Shown: in pieces, positions 18,050-26,604 of the stretch
Position numbering within the stretch: position 1 is the first letter of the stretch
Layout of the letters: each line of letters begins with the position of its first letter
Source: Salegentibacter maritimus
GTDB taxonomy: Bacteria; Bacteroidota; Bacteroidia; Flavobacteriales; Flavobacteriaceae
Direction of reading: 5' to 3'
Assembly (NCBI RefSeq): GCF_016236915.1
Contig: NZ_JAEHOK010000002.1
Span: forward strand, 248,001-312,000
Length of the DNA: 64,000 nucleotides
Made by a program: the position numbers and the translations under genes
Notes under the pieces: model-generated
The model's input: only the letters and a program-made list of their open reading frames with translations
What the model was told of the DNA's origin: nothing
Database searches by the model: none

Positions 18050-21000
18050 ATGAGAAACAAAATTACAATTATGGTATTGCTGGCGTTTTTCCAATTTTCC
18101 GGAATTTATGCTCAGCAGCTGGAAGTAACCGGTAAGGTTACTGCAGCCAAAGACGGAATGCCTTTACCTGGAGTGAATGTTTTGGTAAAAGGAACAAATG
18201 AGGGTACGGTTACCGATATGGAAGGTAAATACGCTGTTCAGGTAGACGAAGATGCAATTTTAGTGTTTTCTTCTTTGGGTTTTTTAAAGCAGGAACAGGC
18301 GGTGAATGGAAGGAATCTAATTAACATAGCTCTTGCCGAGAATCTTGAAGGCTTGGACGAAGTAGTGGTTACTTCCTTTGGGATAGAACAGGAAAAGAAA
18401 GCTCTGGGTTATGCCGTGCAGGAAGTGAATGCAGAGGAAATTACCAATACTAAACAACAAAATGTAGTAAGTGCTTTACAGGGGCAGGCTGCAGGGGTGC
18501 AAATCACTAATTCTGGTGGAGCTCCCGGTCAAAGTGCCAGAATTATTATAAGAGGTGTGAACTCTTTAGACCCCGATGCAGACAATCAACCTTTATTTGT
18601 AGTAGATGGAGTGCCAATAGATAATTCTACTACTGAATCTGATGGTACCCCTCGAGGACTCACAAACAGGGCTGCAGATATTAACCCTAATGATATTGAA
18701 TCTTTGAACGTATTAAAAGGAGCTGCAGCAACCGCTTTATATGGAGTTAGGGCTGCCAATGGAGCTGTTATTATTACTACAAAAAAAGGTAAAGAGGGGC
18801 AGGTTAGGATTAACCTTAATAGTTCGGTTGGTTTTGAAGATATTAATAGATATCCTAAATTTCAGGAGGTTTATGGGCAGGGATTCTCAGGGGAGTATAA
18901 TCCAGATTCTTTTTGGCCTAATTGGGGACCTTCAATGGCAGAGATTAATGCTATAGATCCAGATGTTAAATTCTATGATATTTGGCGCGATGCATTTGAT
19001 ACAGGTGTGCAAATAGATAATTCTTTAAGTATTTCTGGAGGAAATGAAAAAGCTACCTTCTACGGTTCTCTGGGTAATTTAAGTCATGAAGGGATAATGC
19101 CTTTTAGTGATTGGAATAGGACCTCGGCCAGATTAAATGGACAGGTGAAATTTAGCGATAAATTTACATTCGCCGGAAATTTAAGTTACACTATTTCGGG
19201 TGGAAATCGTGTGCCGCATGATAGGTTTATGGAGCGAATGATGTATTGGGCACCAAATCATGATGTAACCGATTATATAAATCCCGATGGCACCATGAAA
19301 ACTTATGGTAACACCAATCCGCTATACGATGCCCGCTTTAGTACTTTTGAGGATGAGGTTAATAGAACGATTGGTAATTTTAAATTTACTTATAGCCCTT
19401 TTGAATGGTTGGATATTAATTACCTAATTGGAACAGATTATTATAGTGAGAGTAGAACCGAGATTACTCCCGGTCCACTAGGGATAGATGGCGAAGTACC
19501 CTTGAGTAGTACCGGTTCTATTTCAGAAACAAGTATTGAAAGCAGGGATATTAACTCAAACTTCTTTATAACCTTCACTAAAGATTGGAACGAAAAATTT
19601 GGAAGTACTTTAAGGGTAGGAAACGATGTTTTTGAACGGAATTATGAGCGATTTGATGCCTCTGGAACCGATTTCGTGATTCCTCAATTTTACGACTTGA
19701 GTTATACGAGTCAAATTTCAAATTCACAGGATAAACGTAAAAAAAGATTGGTAGGATTATATGGCGATTTGATGTTGAGTTATGACGATATGTTATTTTT
19801 AAACATAACTGCAAGAAACGACTGGACTTCAACACTTCCAATTGGTAATAATTCATTTTTCTACCCATCGGTTAATGTAGGCTGGGTTTTTAGTGAAGTT
19901 ATTGAGACACCAGAATTTTTAAGTTTTGGAAAATTAAGGGTTTCCTGGGCACAGGTAGGAAAGGATACAGATCCCTATTTAATTGGGCAAACCTATACTT
20001 CTCCAGACGTTTACCCCTTAAATGGCCAGGTTGGTTTTACTAGGTTTAGTAGATTTGGAGACCCAATTTTGAAACCGGAAGAAACCACTTCTATTGAGTT
20101 TGGTACAGATCTTAGGCTTTTTGAAAATCGTTTAGGCATAGACTTTACATGGTACAAGTCTAATAGTAAAGACCAAATTATTCCGGTTCCGGTTTCAGAA
20201 AGTGTAGGTTTTTCGACTTTTGTTACCAATGCAGGTGAGATTGAAAACAAAGGTGTTGAGTTTATTGTAAGGGGTACTCCGGTGAGAACCGAAGATTTTA
20301 CCTGGGATGTTTCTTTAAATGCCGCTTATAACAAAAATGAAGTGGTGAATATTAGGGAAGGAATAGATGAAATTGTAGTGGGAAGCCAATTTGGATATGC
20401 CGGAAGTAGGGTGACTATGAAGCTTATTGAAGGAGAAGCTTATGGAAATATCTTTGGTAGTAGTTATGAGAGGTTTGGTGCAGATGAAAATAGCATCTTT
20501 CTAAATGAAGGCTTGCCAATTGTAATTGGAGAAAATGGTTTCCCGGTTAGAAATGGCGCGCAGCTTGTTTTAGGAAATACAACCCCTAAATGGATTGGTG
20601 GCCTTAAAAATGATTTTTCTTACAAAGGCTTCGATTTATCTTTTCTTATAGATTTTAGAACCGGATTGGAGCAATATAGCCAATACGATAATTTCTTTGC
20701 AGCTTTTGGAATTGCTGAATATACCCTTGCAAGAAATGATACACGGGTTTTTAACGGGGTGCTGGCAGATGGTTCTCCAAATACCCAGGAAGTGTGGTTA
20801 GGCCAGGGCGAAGGCCCCGATGGTAGGGATTACGGTGCCGGCTTCTATAGAAACACCTATAGAACCGTAAGTGAAAATTTTGTACACGACGCTTCGTTTA
20901 TAAAGTTGAGAAATATTTCACTTGGTTATAATTTCCAGGAAAATATATTAAAAGTTTTGCCATTTAACTCTGCACGGGTTTCGGTGGCAGCAAATAATAT

Positions 21001-21136
21001 TATTCTATATACTCCCTGGGATGGTTTTGACCCCGAATCTTTTAGTGCCGGTGCCGGCGGAAATGCAGTTGGTTTTACCGGCTTGGGTTACCCCGGAGTA
21101 CAAAGCTTTTTTTTCACGCTTAATTTAGGACTATAA
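18050..21136 (+). CDS. SusC/RagA family TonB-linked outer membrane transporter
   Basis: 1028 aa from the ATG at 18050. In order: signal peptide (MRNKITIMVLL to YAQ), carboxypeptidase-regulatory-like domain (about 25-100: VTGKVTAAKDGMPLPGVNVLV), TonB-box region (LDEVVVTSFG), plug (about 120-240, with LQGQAAGVQI and PLFVVDGVPI) and a 22-strand barrel to the end. With the SusD lipoprotein 17 bases downstream it forms a pedal-bin importer of oligomers, energised by TonB/ExbBD. No glycoside hydrolase is adjacent; the neighbours are murein-type peptidases and an amidase, so the cargo is more likely peptide or muropeptide than polysaccharide (inference). A TTG 21 codons upstream is rejected. Confidence 0.93.
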   Translation: MRNKITIMVLLAFFQFSGIYAQQLEVTGKVTAAKDGMPLPGVNVLVKGTNEGTVTDMEGKYAVQVDEDAILVFSSLGFLKQEQAVNGRNLINIALAENLEGLDEVVVTSFGIEQEKKALGYAVQEVNAEEITNTKQQNVVSALQGQAAGVQITNSGGAPGQSARIIIRGVNSLDPDADNQPLFVVDGVPIDNSTTESDGTPRGLTNRAADINPNDIESLNVLKGAAATALYGVRAANGAVIITTKKGKEGQVRINLNSSVGFEDINRYPKFQEVYGQGFSGEYNPDSFWPNWGPSMAEINAIDPDVKFYDIWRDAFDTGVQIDNSLSISGGNEKATFYGSLGNLSHEGIMPFSDWNRTSARLNGQVKFSDKFTFAGNLSYTISGGNRVPHDRFMERMMYWAPNHDVTDYINPDGTMKTYGNTNPLYDARFSTFEDEVNRTIGNFKFTYSPFEWLDINYLIGTDYYSESRTEITPGPLGIDGEVPLSSTGSISETSIESRDINSNFFITFTKDWNEKFGSTLRVGNDVFERNYERFDASGTDFVIPQFYDLSYTSQISNSQDKRKKRLVGLYGDLMLSYDDMLFLNITARNDWTSTLPIGNNSFFYPSVNVGWVFSEVIETPEFLSFGKLRVSWAQVGKDTDPYLIGQTYTSPDVYPLNGQVGFTRFSRFGDPILKPEETTSIEFGTDLRLFENRLGIDFTWYKSNSKDQIIPVPVSESVGFSTFVTNAGEIENKGVEFIVRGTPVRTEDFTWDVSLNAAYNKNEVVNIREGIDEIVVGSQFGYAGSRVTMKLIEGEAYGNIFGSSYERFGADENSIFLNEGLPIVIGENGFPVRNGAQLVLGNTTPKWIGGLKNDFSYKGFDLSFLIDFRTGLEQYSQYDNFFAAFGIAEYTLARNDTRVFNGVLADGSPNTQEVWLGQGEGPDGRDYGAGFYRNTYRTVSENFVHDASFIKLRNISLGYNFQENILKVLPFNSARVSVAANNIILYTPWDGFDPESFSAGAGGNAVGFTGLGYPGVQSFFFTLNLGL

Positions 21137-21153
21137 TTTAAAAGATAACGAAT

Positions 21154-22566
21154 ATGAATTTTCTAAAGAATAAATACACATATCTTGTTATATCCGGATT
21201 ATTTATGTTTTCGTCTTGCGAAGATTACCTGGATATTAACGACGATCCCAATAACCCCACAGAAGCACCAATTTCTGCCTTAACGGTAAATTCCACTTTT
21301 GAAACGGCCCAGAATACATTTAGAATGGGAAATATTACTACCAACTATGTGCAACATCTGGCTTCACCTAACCCCGCAAGTTCTTCAGATGTTATGGACC
21401 CGGTAAGTTATAGCAGTACCTGGTCTAATATGTATAATGTAATGACCGATTTAAGTGACTTAATAAATCAGGCTTCAGAGACCAGTGCCAATCATTATCA
21501 GGGAATAGGGCAAATTTTAATGGCCCTAAATCTTGGGATGACGGTAGATGCCTGGGGAAGTATTCCTTATAGCGAAGGACTAAATTTCCAAACCATTACA
21601 CCTTCTTATGACGATGATAGTCAATTATACCAGGAAGTTTTAACATTGTTAGATCAGGGTTTTGGAAATCTATCTAATCCCACCGAGATTTCGGTAGGAG
21701 AAGACGATTTTATTTATGAAGGGGATATCGATAAATGGATAAAATTGGGTAATATGTTGAAAGCAAGATATCTTAATCATTATAGCGAAACCGATTCTTA
21801 CGATCCGGTTGCCGTACTTGCGGCTTTAGATGAAGGAATGGAATCTAACGAAGACGATGCTCAGGTAGAATATTTTCCGGAAGAATTTAATCCCTGGGCC
21901 CAGGTAGCTATCGATAATGCCGATTTACTCCTGGGAGGATGGATTTCTGAACAATTTATAGAAAGTATGGATGGAACTCTTTATACTGTTCAGGACCCAA
22001 GACTGCCTTACATGGTTGGGGCTACAGATGATGGTGAGTATATTGGAGTAGAAAATGGAGCCGGTAGGGGAAATGCTCCTGAACAAGGTGCAAGGTCTGT
22101 ACTTGAACCGGATGACTTTTATACCGGTGAACAGTCCCCAATATTAATTGCTACATATTCTGAACAGAAATTTATTGAAGCCGAAGCAGCATTTAATATA
22201 GATAAAAGTAGGTCTTATCAGGCTTATTTAGCCGGTATTAGAGCTCATATGACCAAAATTGGGGTAGAACCGGCTGAAATAGATGCCTATATCAATAACC
22301 CGGCAGTAAGTATGGGTGAGGCAGCTTTTAGTATAGATGACATCTTTAAAGAGAAATGGATAGCTATGTTCTTACATCCCGAAACCTGGGTGGATGCTCG
22401 TAGATATGATTATGCTTATGAAGATTTTGATTTACCCGTAAATGTAAATCCAGATCTTAATGGCGAGTTTATAGCCAGATTGGCTTATCCCGATTCTGAA
22501 ATAAGTAGAAATGGAAGCAATGTCCCCGATGTTAGTCTTACCGATAAAATTTTCTGGGATGAATAA
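21154..22566 (+). CDS. SusD/RagB-like outer-membrane lipoprotein (SusD-like_2 type)
   Basis: Surface lipoprotein that acts as the lid and binding partner of the SusC barrel. Signal peptide with lipobox FSSC (C22), then EDYLDINDDPNNPTEAP, the start typical of the SusD-like_2 branch; helical TPR-like repeats with WGSIPYSEG near 140 and a conserved end region EKWIAMFLHPETWVDARRYDY near 405-425. 470 aa, normal. It belongs to the preceding susC gene. Members of this branch often serve non-glycan cargo, but ligand cannot be read from sequence. Confidence 0.92.
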   Translation: MNFLKNKYTYLVISGLFMFSSCEDYLDINDDPNNPTEAPISALTVNSTFETAQNTFRMGNITTNYVQHLASPNPASSSDVMDPVSYSSTWSNMYNVMTDLSDLINQASETSANHYQGIGQILMALNLGMTVDAWGSIPYSEGLNFQTITPSYDDDSQLYQEVLTLLDQGFGNLSNPTEISVGEDDFIYEGDIDKWIKLGNMLKARYLNHYSETDSYDPVAVLAALDEGMESNEDDAQVEYFPEEFNPWAQVAIDNADLLLGGWISEQFIESMDGTLYTVQDPRLPYMVGATDDGEYIGVENGAGRGNAPEQGARSVLEPDDFYTGEQSPILIATYSEQKFIEAEAAFNIDKSRSYQAYLAGIRAHMTKIGVEPAEIDAYINNPAVSMGEAAFSIDDIFKEKWIAMFLHPETWVDARRYDYAYEDFDLPVNVNPDLNGEFIARLAYPDSEISRNGSNVPDVSLTDKIFWDE

Positions 22567-22590
22567 ATACTACTTTCATTAATTTTAAGA

Positions 22591-22632
22591 AGCTGTCTGA
22601 AAGGGTTTTTAAAACCGTCATCTTGACGAGAA
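22591..22632. repeat. Family 1 repeat, half copy
   Basis: AGCTGTCTGAAAGGG, then TTTTTAAAACCGTCATCTTGA, closely matches the reverse complement of the right end of the copy at 60085-60215 (GTTGTCTGAAAAG, TTATTAAAATCGTCATCCTGA). Only this end is recognisable; the two internal hairpins are missing. Lies between susD and the amidase gene. Confidence 0.5.
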
Positions 22633-22663
22633 TAGACTTTTTTAGACGATAATCATTAATTTT

Positions 22664-22692
22664 GAAATCTCCCGGTCGTACCGGGAGATTTC
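22664..22692 (+). terminator. Strong hairpin after susD
   Basis: Perfect 13-bp stem GAAATCTCCCGGT with loop CGT. The following run is only AGTTTTAA, so it is a weak intrinsic terminator at best; it may instead protect the 3' end of the susCD transcript. It ends 18 bases before the amidase ATG. Confidence 0.6.
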
Positions 22693-22710
22693 AGTTTTAA
22701 ATATTATAAA

Positions 22711-23382
22711 ATGAGATATGTAGTTTTTATTTTCAGCCTTATACTCTTAAGCTGCAAAAGTTCGGATGTTGCTAATAATATCATAGATCGTCCAATTATT
22801 TTTAATGAAGAACGAAAACAGCTTAGTCTTGATTACCTGAAAGAACGTTACGGTTTAGAAAAATCTATTCCTGAAATTACTCCAAAAATGATTGTGCTGC
22901 ACTGGACGGCAATTCCAGATTTAGAAGGTTCATTTAAGGCTTTTAATCCGGTTAGGTTACCGGGCGCCAGGGAAGATATTCAAAAAGCAGGTGCTTTAAA
23001 TGTATCGGCGCACTTTCTGGTAGACCGCGATGGTACAATTTATAGGTTAATGCCCGAAACAATTATGGCCAGGCACGTAATTGGCTTAAACCATGCGGCA
23101 ATTGGAATTGAAAATGTAGGAGGAACAAAAGAAACTCCGCTTACCAAAGCCCAGCTTCAGGCAAATATTGATTTAGTGAACTATTTAAATAAAAAATATC
23201 CTATAGAATTTTTGCTGGGTCATTATGAATATCCGCAATTTCAGGGGCACTCGTTATGGCTGGAAAAAGATGATGCCTATAGAACCCAAAAGACCGATCC
23301 CGGAAAAGAATTTATGCAAAAACTTCGGGAAGAAACGAAAAGTCTTAAATTTAAACCTGTTCCTAAAAACAAGCTTAAATGA
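22711..23382 (+). CDS. Lipoprotein N-acetylmuramoyl-L-alanine amidase (Amidase_2)
   Basis: Zinc amidase of the AmpD/PGRP family that splits MurNAc from L-Ala of the stem peptide. Signal peptide with lipobox LLSC (C15). The fold is shown by MIVLHWTA (H64), SAHFLVDRDGTIYRLMPE (99-116), AAIGIENVGG (129-138) and LLGHYEYPQF (H171); the third ligand is probably D196 in KTDPG. The segment between H171 and D196 is about 15 residues longer than in AmpD. 223 aa. Overlaps the next gene by four bases (ATGA). Confidence 0.88.
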   Translation: MRYVVFIFSLILLSCKSSDVANNIIDRPIIFNEERKQLSLDYLKERYGLEKSIPEITPKMIVLHWTAIPDLEGSFKAFNPVRLPGAREDIQKAGALNVSAHFLVDRDGTIYRLMPETIMARHVIGLNHAAIGIENVGGTKETPLTKAQLQANIDLVNYLNKKYPIEFLLGHYEYPQFQGHSLWLEKDDAYRTQKTDPGKEFMQKLREETKSLKFKPVPKNKLK

Positions 23383-24836
23383 ATTTTAAAAATATTGGTT
23401 TCTTATTTTTTATAGGTACATTTTTTAGCCTTTCAACTAGCCTGGCACAAGAAAAAGAATTGTATAGAGGCTTATATAATTCTTACGATGCTTTTAAAGA
23501 AAAATCTATTGAAAAACGCCGTTTTACTCAAACTCAAATTCAACCCATAATCAACGAGATTAAACAGAAAGAAATGTTTAAGGTTGTAAAAGTCGGGGAA
23601 TCTATAGAAGGAAGACCACTCCAGTTAATTTCTGTTGGAAGCGGAGATGTAGATGTTTTCCTGTGGTCCCAAATGCACGGGGATGAATCTACCGCTACTA
23701 TGGCAATTTTTGATATTCTTAATTTTTTAGATTCTGAAGCATTTTCAGCAGAAAAAGAAGAAATGTTGAAAAAGCTAAAGCTCCACTTTTTACCTATGTT
23801 GAATCCAGATGGCGCAGCACGTTTTCAGCGTAGAAATTTATTGGGGGTAGATATTAATAGGGATGCCTTGCGATTACAATCGCCCGAAAGTAAGGCCTTA
23901 AAATGGGTTCGGGATAGTTTGGATGCCGATTTTGGATTTAACCTTCACGACCAGAGCACTTATTATAATGCTGAAAGAACTCCAAAACCCGCCACTATTT
24001 CGTATTTGGCTCCTGCCTACGATTATGAAAAATCTATCAATGAGGTGCGGGCTGCGGCAATGCGGGTAATTGTGCAAATGAACAATATCCTGCAGGAATA
24101 TGCGCCCGGACAGGTAGGTAGGTATAACGACGATTTTGAACCGCGTGCTTTTGGAGATAATATTCAAAAATGGGGTACAAGCACTATTTTAATTGAATCT
24201 GGTGGCTACCCAAACGATCCCGAAAAGCAGGAAATTAGAAAGTTGAATTTTGTTTCCATCCTTGCGGCTATATTTTCTATTGCCAACGAAGATTATAAAA
24301 ATGCTGATATTTCGAAATATGAAGAAATCCCTAATAATGACCGGAAACTTTTTGATTTAAAACTTACCGGACTTACTTATGAATTGTTAGGGAAAGATTA
24401 TATTCTCGATTTAGGGATTAACCAGAATGAAATTCAGGATGAAAATCTAAATTATTTTTACGACGCCTATATTTCAGATCGGGGTGATCTTTCTACTCAT
24501 TACGGATATAGGAATTTAAATGCTTTAGGATTTAAGTTAGTTAAAGCAAAAATTTACCCGGAGAGCTTTCAGAATATAGAAGAACTTCAAAGAGAAGATA
24601 TTTTTAAAATGCTGAAGGATGGCTATGCTTATGTGTCTTTAAAAGAATTACCGGAAGCTAATGCTGTTAAGTTACCAATTAACCTTGTTGCTGAAGACTT
24701 TGAAGTTCCGGAAAATTTAGAGCCTAATTTCTTTCTTGAAAAGGAGGGAGCATTGAATTATGCAGTAATCAATGGGTTTTTGGTAGTATTGTCTAATGAG
24801 GAAGTAGAGGTGCCAAATGCACTTATTATAGATTAA
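23379..24836 (+). CDS. Secreted M14 family zinc carboxypeptidase
   Basis: Signal peptide (1-23, ending SLAQ), then an M14 domain. Zinc ligands are H100 and E103 in MHGDESTA and H190 in FNLHDQS; the catalytic Glu is E273 in ILIESGGY. LNPDGAARFQRRN (141-153) and DINRDA (158-163) give the substrate-binding Asn-Arg segment. About 180 further residues follow without a recognised domain. 485 aa. Translationally coupled to the amidase by a 4-base overlap, which suggests that it trims peptides released from murein, although M14 specificity cannot be read directly. Confidence 0.87.
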   Translation: MNFKNIGFLFFIGTFFSLSTSLAQEKELYRGLYNSYDAFKEKSIEKRRFTQTQIQPIINEIKQKEMFKVVKVGESIEGRPLQLISVGSGDVDVFLWSQMHGDESTATMAIFDILNFLDSEAFSAEKEEMLKKLKLHFLPMLNPDGAARFQRRNLLGVDINRDALRLQSPESKALKWVRDSLDADFGFNLHDQSTYYNAERTPKPATISYLAPAYDYEKSINEVRAAAMRVIVQMNNILQEYAPGQVGRYNDDFEPRAFGDNIQKWGTSTILIESGGYPNDPEKQEIRKLNFVSILAAIFSIANEDYKNADISKYEEIPNNDRKLFDLKLTGLTYELLGKDYILDLGINQNEIQDENLNYFYDAYISDRGDLSTHYGYRNLNALGFKLVKAKIYPESFQNIEELQREDIFKMLKDGYAYVSLKELPEANAVKLPINLVAEDFEVPENLEPNFFLEKEGALNYAVINGFLVVLSNEEVEVPNALIID

Positions 24837-24880
24837 GAAGGAATTATGCCTGTGGTACAGCTTAAAAAAAGAAGATTACG

Positions 24881-24888
24881 TATCTTTG
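24881..24888 (+). promoter_or_regulatory. -7 box of queE
   Basis: TATCTTTG matches TAnnTTTG exactly and ends six bases before the ATG at 24895, so the transcript would begin at or next to the start codon. No TTTG -33 box is seen at the usual distance. Confidence 0.35.
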
Positions 24889-24894
24889 CAGGCT

Positions 24895-25527
24895 ATGATT
24901 ACAGAAGAGACAAAGGCATTGGTAGATGATGGCATAATGCTTCCGTTAATGGAGGAGTTTTACACCATCCAGGGAGAAGGATTTCATAAAGGAACCGCGG
25001 CATATTTTATAAGAATTGGCGGTTGCGATGTAGGATGCCATTGGTGCGATGTAAAAGAGAGTTGGGACCCGGCTATTCATCCACCAACCCATATTGGTGA
25101 AATAGTAGAAAAGGCTGTGGCCAATAGTAAAACTATAGTGATTACCGGAGGAGAACCACTAACCTGGGATATGACTAGGCTTACCGGTGCTTTAAAAGCT
25201 AAAGGTTGCGATATTCATATTGAAACCTCTGGAGCCTATAAATTAACAGGGGAATGGGATTGGATTTGTTTATCACCCAAAAAAATAAAATTACCTACTG
25301 AAGAAATTTATCCGTTGGCTCACGAGTTAAAAGTGATTATCTTTAATAAGCACGATTTTAAGTTTGCAGAAGAACAGGCAGCAAAAGTTAGTGAAAACTG
25401 CATACTTTACCTACAACCCGAATGGAGCAACAGGGAAAAAATGATGCCCCTAATAGTAGATTTCGTGATGAAAAATCCGAAATGGAAAGTTTCCCTTCAA
25501 ACCCATAAGTATCTTAATATTCCATAA
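24895..25527 (+). CDS. queE: 7-carboxy-7-deazaguanine synthase QueE
   Basis: Radical-SAM enzyme of queuosine synthesis that turns 6-carboxytetrahydropterin into 7-carboxy-7-deazaguanine. The cluster cysteines are C44, C48 and C51 in CDVGCHWC (CX3CX2C), preceded by FYTIQGEG, the usual QueE substrate segment; VITGGEPL binds SAM. 210 aa from the ATG at 24895. A TTG nine bases upstream is part of the TATCTTTG promoter box and is rejected. The stop codon lies inside a 13-bp hairpin. Confidence 0.94.
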   Translation: MITEETKALVDDGIMLPLMEEFYTIQGEGFHKGTAAYFIRIGGCDVGCHWCDVKESWDPAIHPPTHIGEIVEKAVANSKTIVITGGEPLTWDMTRLTGALKAKGCDIHIETSGAYKLTGEWDWICLSPKKIKLPTEEIYPLAHELKVIIFNKHDFKFAEEQAAKVSENCILYLQPEWSNREKMMPLIVDFVMKNPKWKVSLQTHKYLNIP

Positions 25528-25546
25528 AAATAAATGGAATATTAAG
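25513..25546 (+). terminator. Perfect hairpin across the queE stop codon
   Basis: CTTAATATTCCAT (25513-25525), 8-base A-rich loop, ATGGAATATTAAG (25534-25546): a 13-bp perfect stem whose left arm is the last codons of queE. No T-tract follows, so it may be a 3'-end stabiliser rather than a terminator. Confidence 0.45.
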
Positions 25547-25556
25547 TGGAAGTAAT

Positions 25557-25654
25557 TAAGCTGAACTGGTTTCAGCTTCTAGTTTCCTGCTGATATACCT
25601 TATTAGATCCTGAAATAAATCGGCCAGAAAATATGGGCAGGTTCAGGATAAGGC
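25557..25654. repeat. Family 1 repeat, copy with enlarged loop
   Basis: AAGCTGAA-CTGGT-TTCAGCTT hairpin 1 is intact. Hairpin 2 reads ATCCTGAAATAAAT and TTCAGGAT but its loop carries about 20 extra bases (around 25621-25641, including CGGCCAGAAAATATGGGCAG). The outer stem is not clear here. Lies between the convergent queE and DUF2911 genes. Confidence 0.6.
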
Positions 25655-25705
25655 TTTGTCTAATAATTTTTGCATCAGCACATCCTAAATATCTCAATAC
25701 CTTAT

Positions 25706-25739
25706 AAAAAAAGCTGCTTCTGGGAGAAACAGCTTTTTT
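25706..25739. terminator. Bidirectional terminator between queE and the DUF2911 gene
   Basis: A-run plus AGCTG at the left and CAGCT plus T-run at the right, with an inner CTTCT/AGAA pairing. T-tracts on both strands suit the convergent gene pair. Confidence 0.85.
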
Positions 25740-25750
25740 ATCATTCAAAT

Positions 25751-25798
25751 TTTTATTGGCACAGCAAAGGGATGTAATACCCGAGGCTTGCTCCGAGA
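25751..25798. repeat. Short repeat, family 2, copy A
   Basis: TTTTATTGGCACAGCAAAG, GATGTAATACCCGAGGCTTG and CTCCGAG match a second copy at 40144-40191 over nearly their full length. AGCAA (25763-25767) and TTGCT (25788-25792) form a stem; at the other copy the same positions are GGTCAA and TTGACC, so pairing is kept while sequence changes. It follows the terminator by about 12 bases. Confidence 0.6.
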
Positions 25799-25805
25799 TA
25801 GTCTA

Positions 25806-26378
25806 CTAACCTGCAGGTGAAAAAGGTATTTTTACATACTTATCTGCCCAACCCATTAAGAGGTTAGCTCCTGCTTCATCTTCTTTTTGCTCTATTGCCA
25901 TAGAGAAATTCTCGATATTATGACTCGCATTTCTAACTGGTACTTTAATTCTTACGTAATCTTGTTCATCGGTATATTCGTAGGCACCCCAGGTGTGAAT
26001 AGATTTATTTAAGATGATAGTCCAATGTTTTTCATTTGGAATAGTGTAAAGCGTATAGGTGCCTGCTTTTACGGTTTCGCCACCAATGCTCATATCTTTA
26101 TAAAAAGTGATTTCGGTAGCTTCGTTTGCTCCGGTTCTCCATACTTCCCCATAAGGAACCAGTTTCCCAAAAATTTCCCGATCCCGCATTTGAGGTCGGC
26201 TGTAAATTACCCTCATAAGCACCTCGTCTTTTTGATTACGGTGCAAAATCATATCAAGGGGGCTGGTGTCTAATTTAGGAAAGTTAGGCTGGCTAGACAG
26301 CTGCGTTTCCTGAGCCAGTACATCCTGGAAACCAATTAATCCTATTAAACATACGGCTGTAAAAAGTATTTTTCTCAT
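25806..26378 (-). CDS. Secreted DUF2911 domain protein
   Basis: 190 aa with a signal peptide (1-22, ending DVLAQ). The mature region carries the DUF2911 pattern: VIYSRPQMRDREIFG (about 58-72), LVPYGEVWRTGANEATEI (73-90) and the GTYTLYTIPNEKHWTIILN block (106-124). DUF2911 proteins are common exported proteins of Bacteroidota; the function is not known. Convergent with queE and separated from gyrB by a 750-base gap. Confidence 0.85.
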   Translation of the reverse strand: MRKILFTAVCLIGLIGFQDVLAQETQLSSQPNFPKLDTSPLDMILHRNQKDEVLMRVIYSRPQMRDREIFGKLVPYGEVWRTGANEATEITFYKDMSIGGETVKAGTYTLYTIPNEKHWTIILNKSIHTWGAYEYTDEQDYVRIKVPVRNASHNIENFSMAIEQKEDEAGANLLMGWADKYVKIPFSPAG

Positions 26379-26568
26379 TGCGTTAATTTTTAATGTTAAA
26401 GATAATCTACTCTTAGCTACTAAGGTGTTAAAAATTTATTTAGTTGCTGTTAAAATACGGGATATTTACATATGTAAGAGATGTAAGTGTTTTAATGATT
26501 GTTTACTTACTTTCAGTTTTTAATTAGCCCTTACGTGTTTCTCATTTTAACTGGATGATGTGTAAGTA
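26379..26568. other. First part of the gap upstream of gyrB, nothing coding seen
   Basis: AT-rich stretch with stops in every frame. Only a weak minus-strand box (TATCTTTA, 26397-26404, one mismatch) in front of the DUF2911 gene was seen. The remainder of the gap is described under the candidate RNA gene and the gyrB promoter. Confidence 0.5.
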
Positions 26569-26599
26569 TTTGTTAAATGTAATATAGAGTGCATGTTTG
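26569..26599 (+). promoter_or_regulatory. Promoter of a candidate non-coding RNA
   Basis: TTTG (26569-26572), 19 bases, CATGTTTG (26592-26599; one mismatch to TAnnTTTG). The spacing is that of Bacteroidota housekeeping promoters. No protein gene follows before gyrB, 530 bases later, and a terminator intervenes. Confidence 0.4.
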
Positions 26600-26604
26600 T
26601 AATA

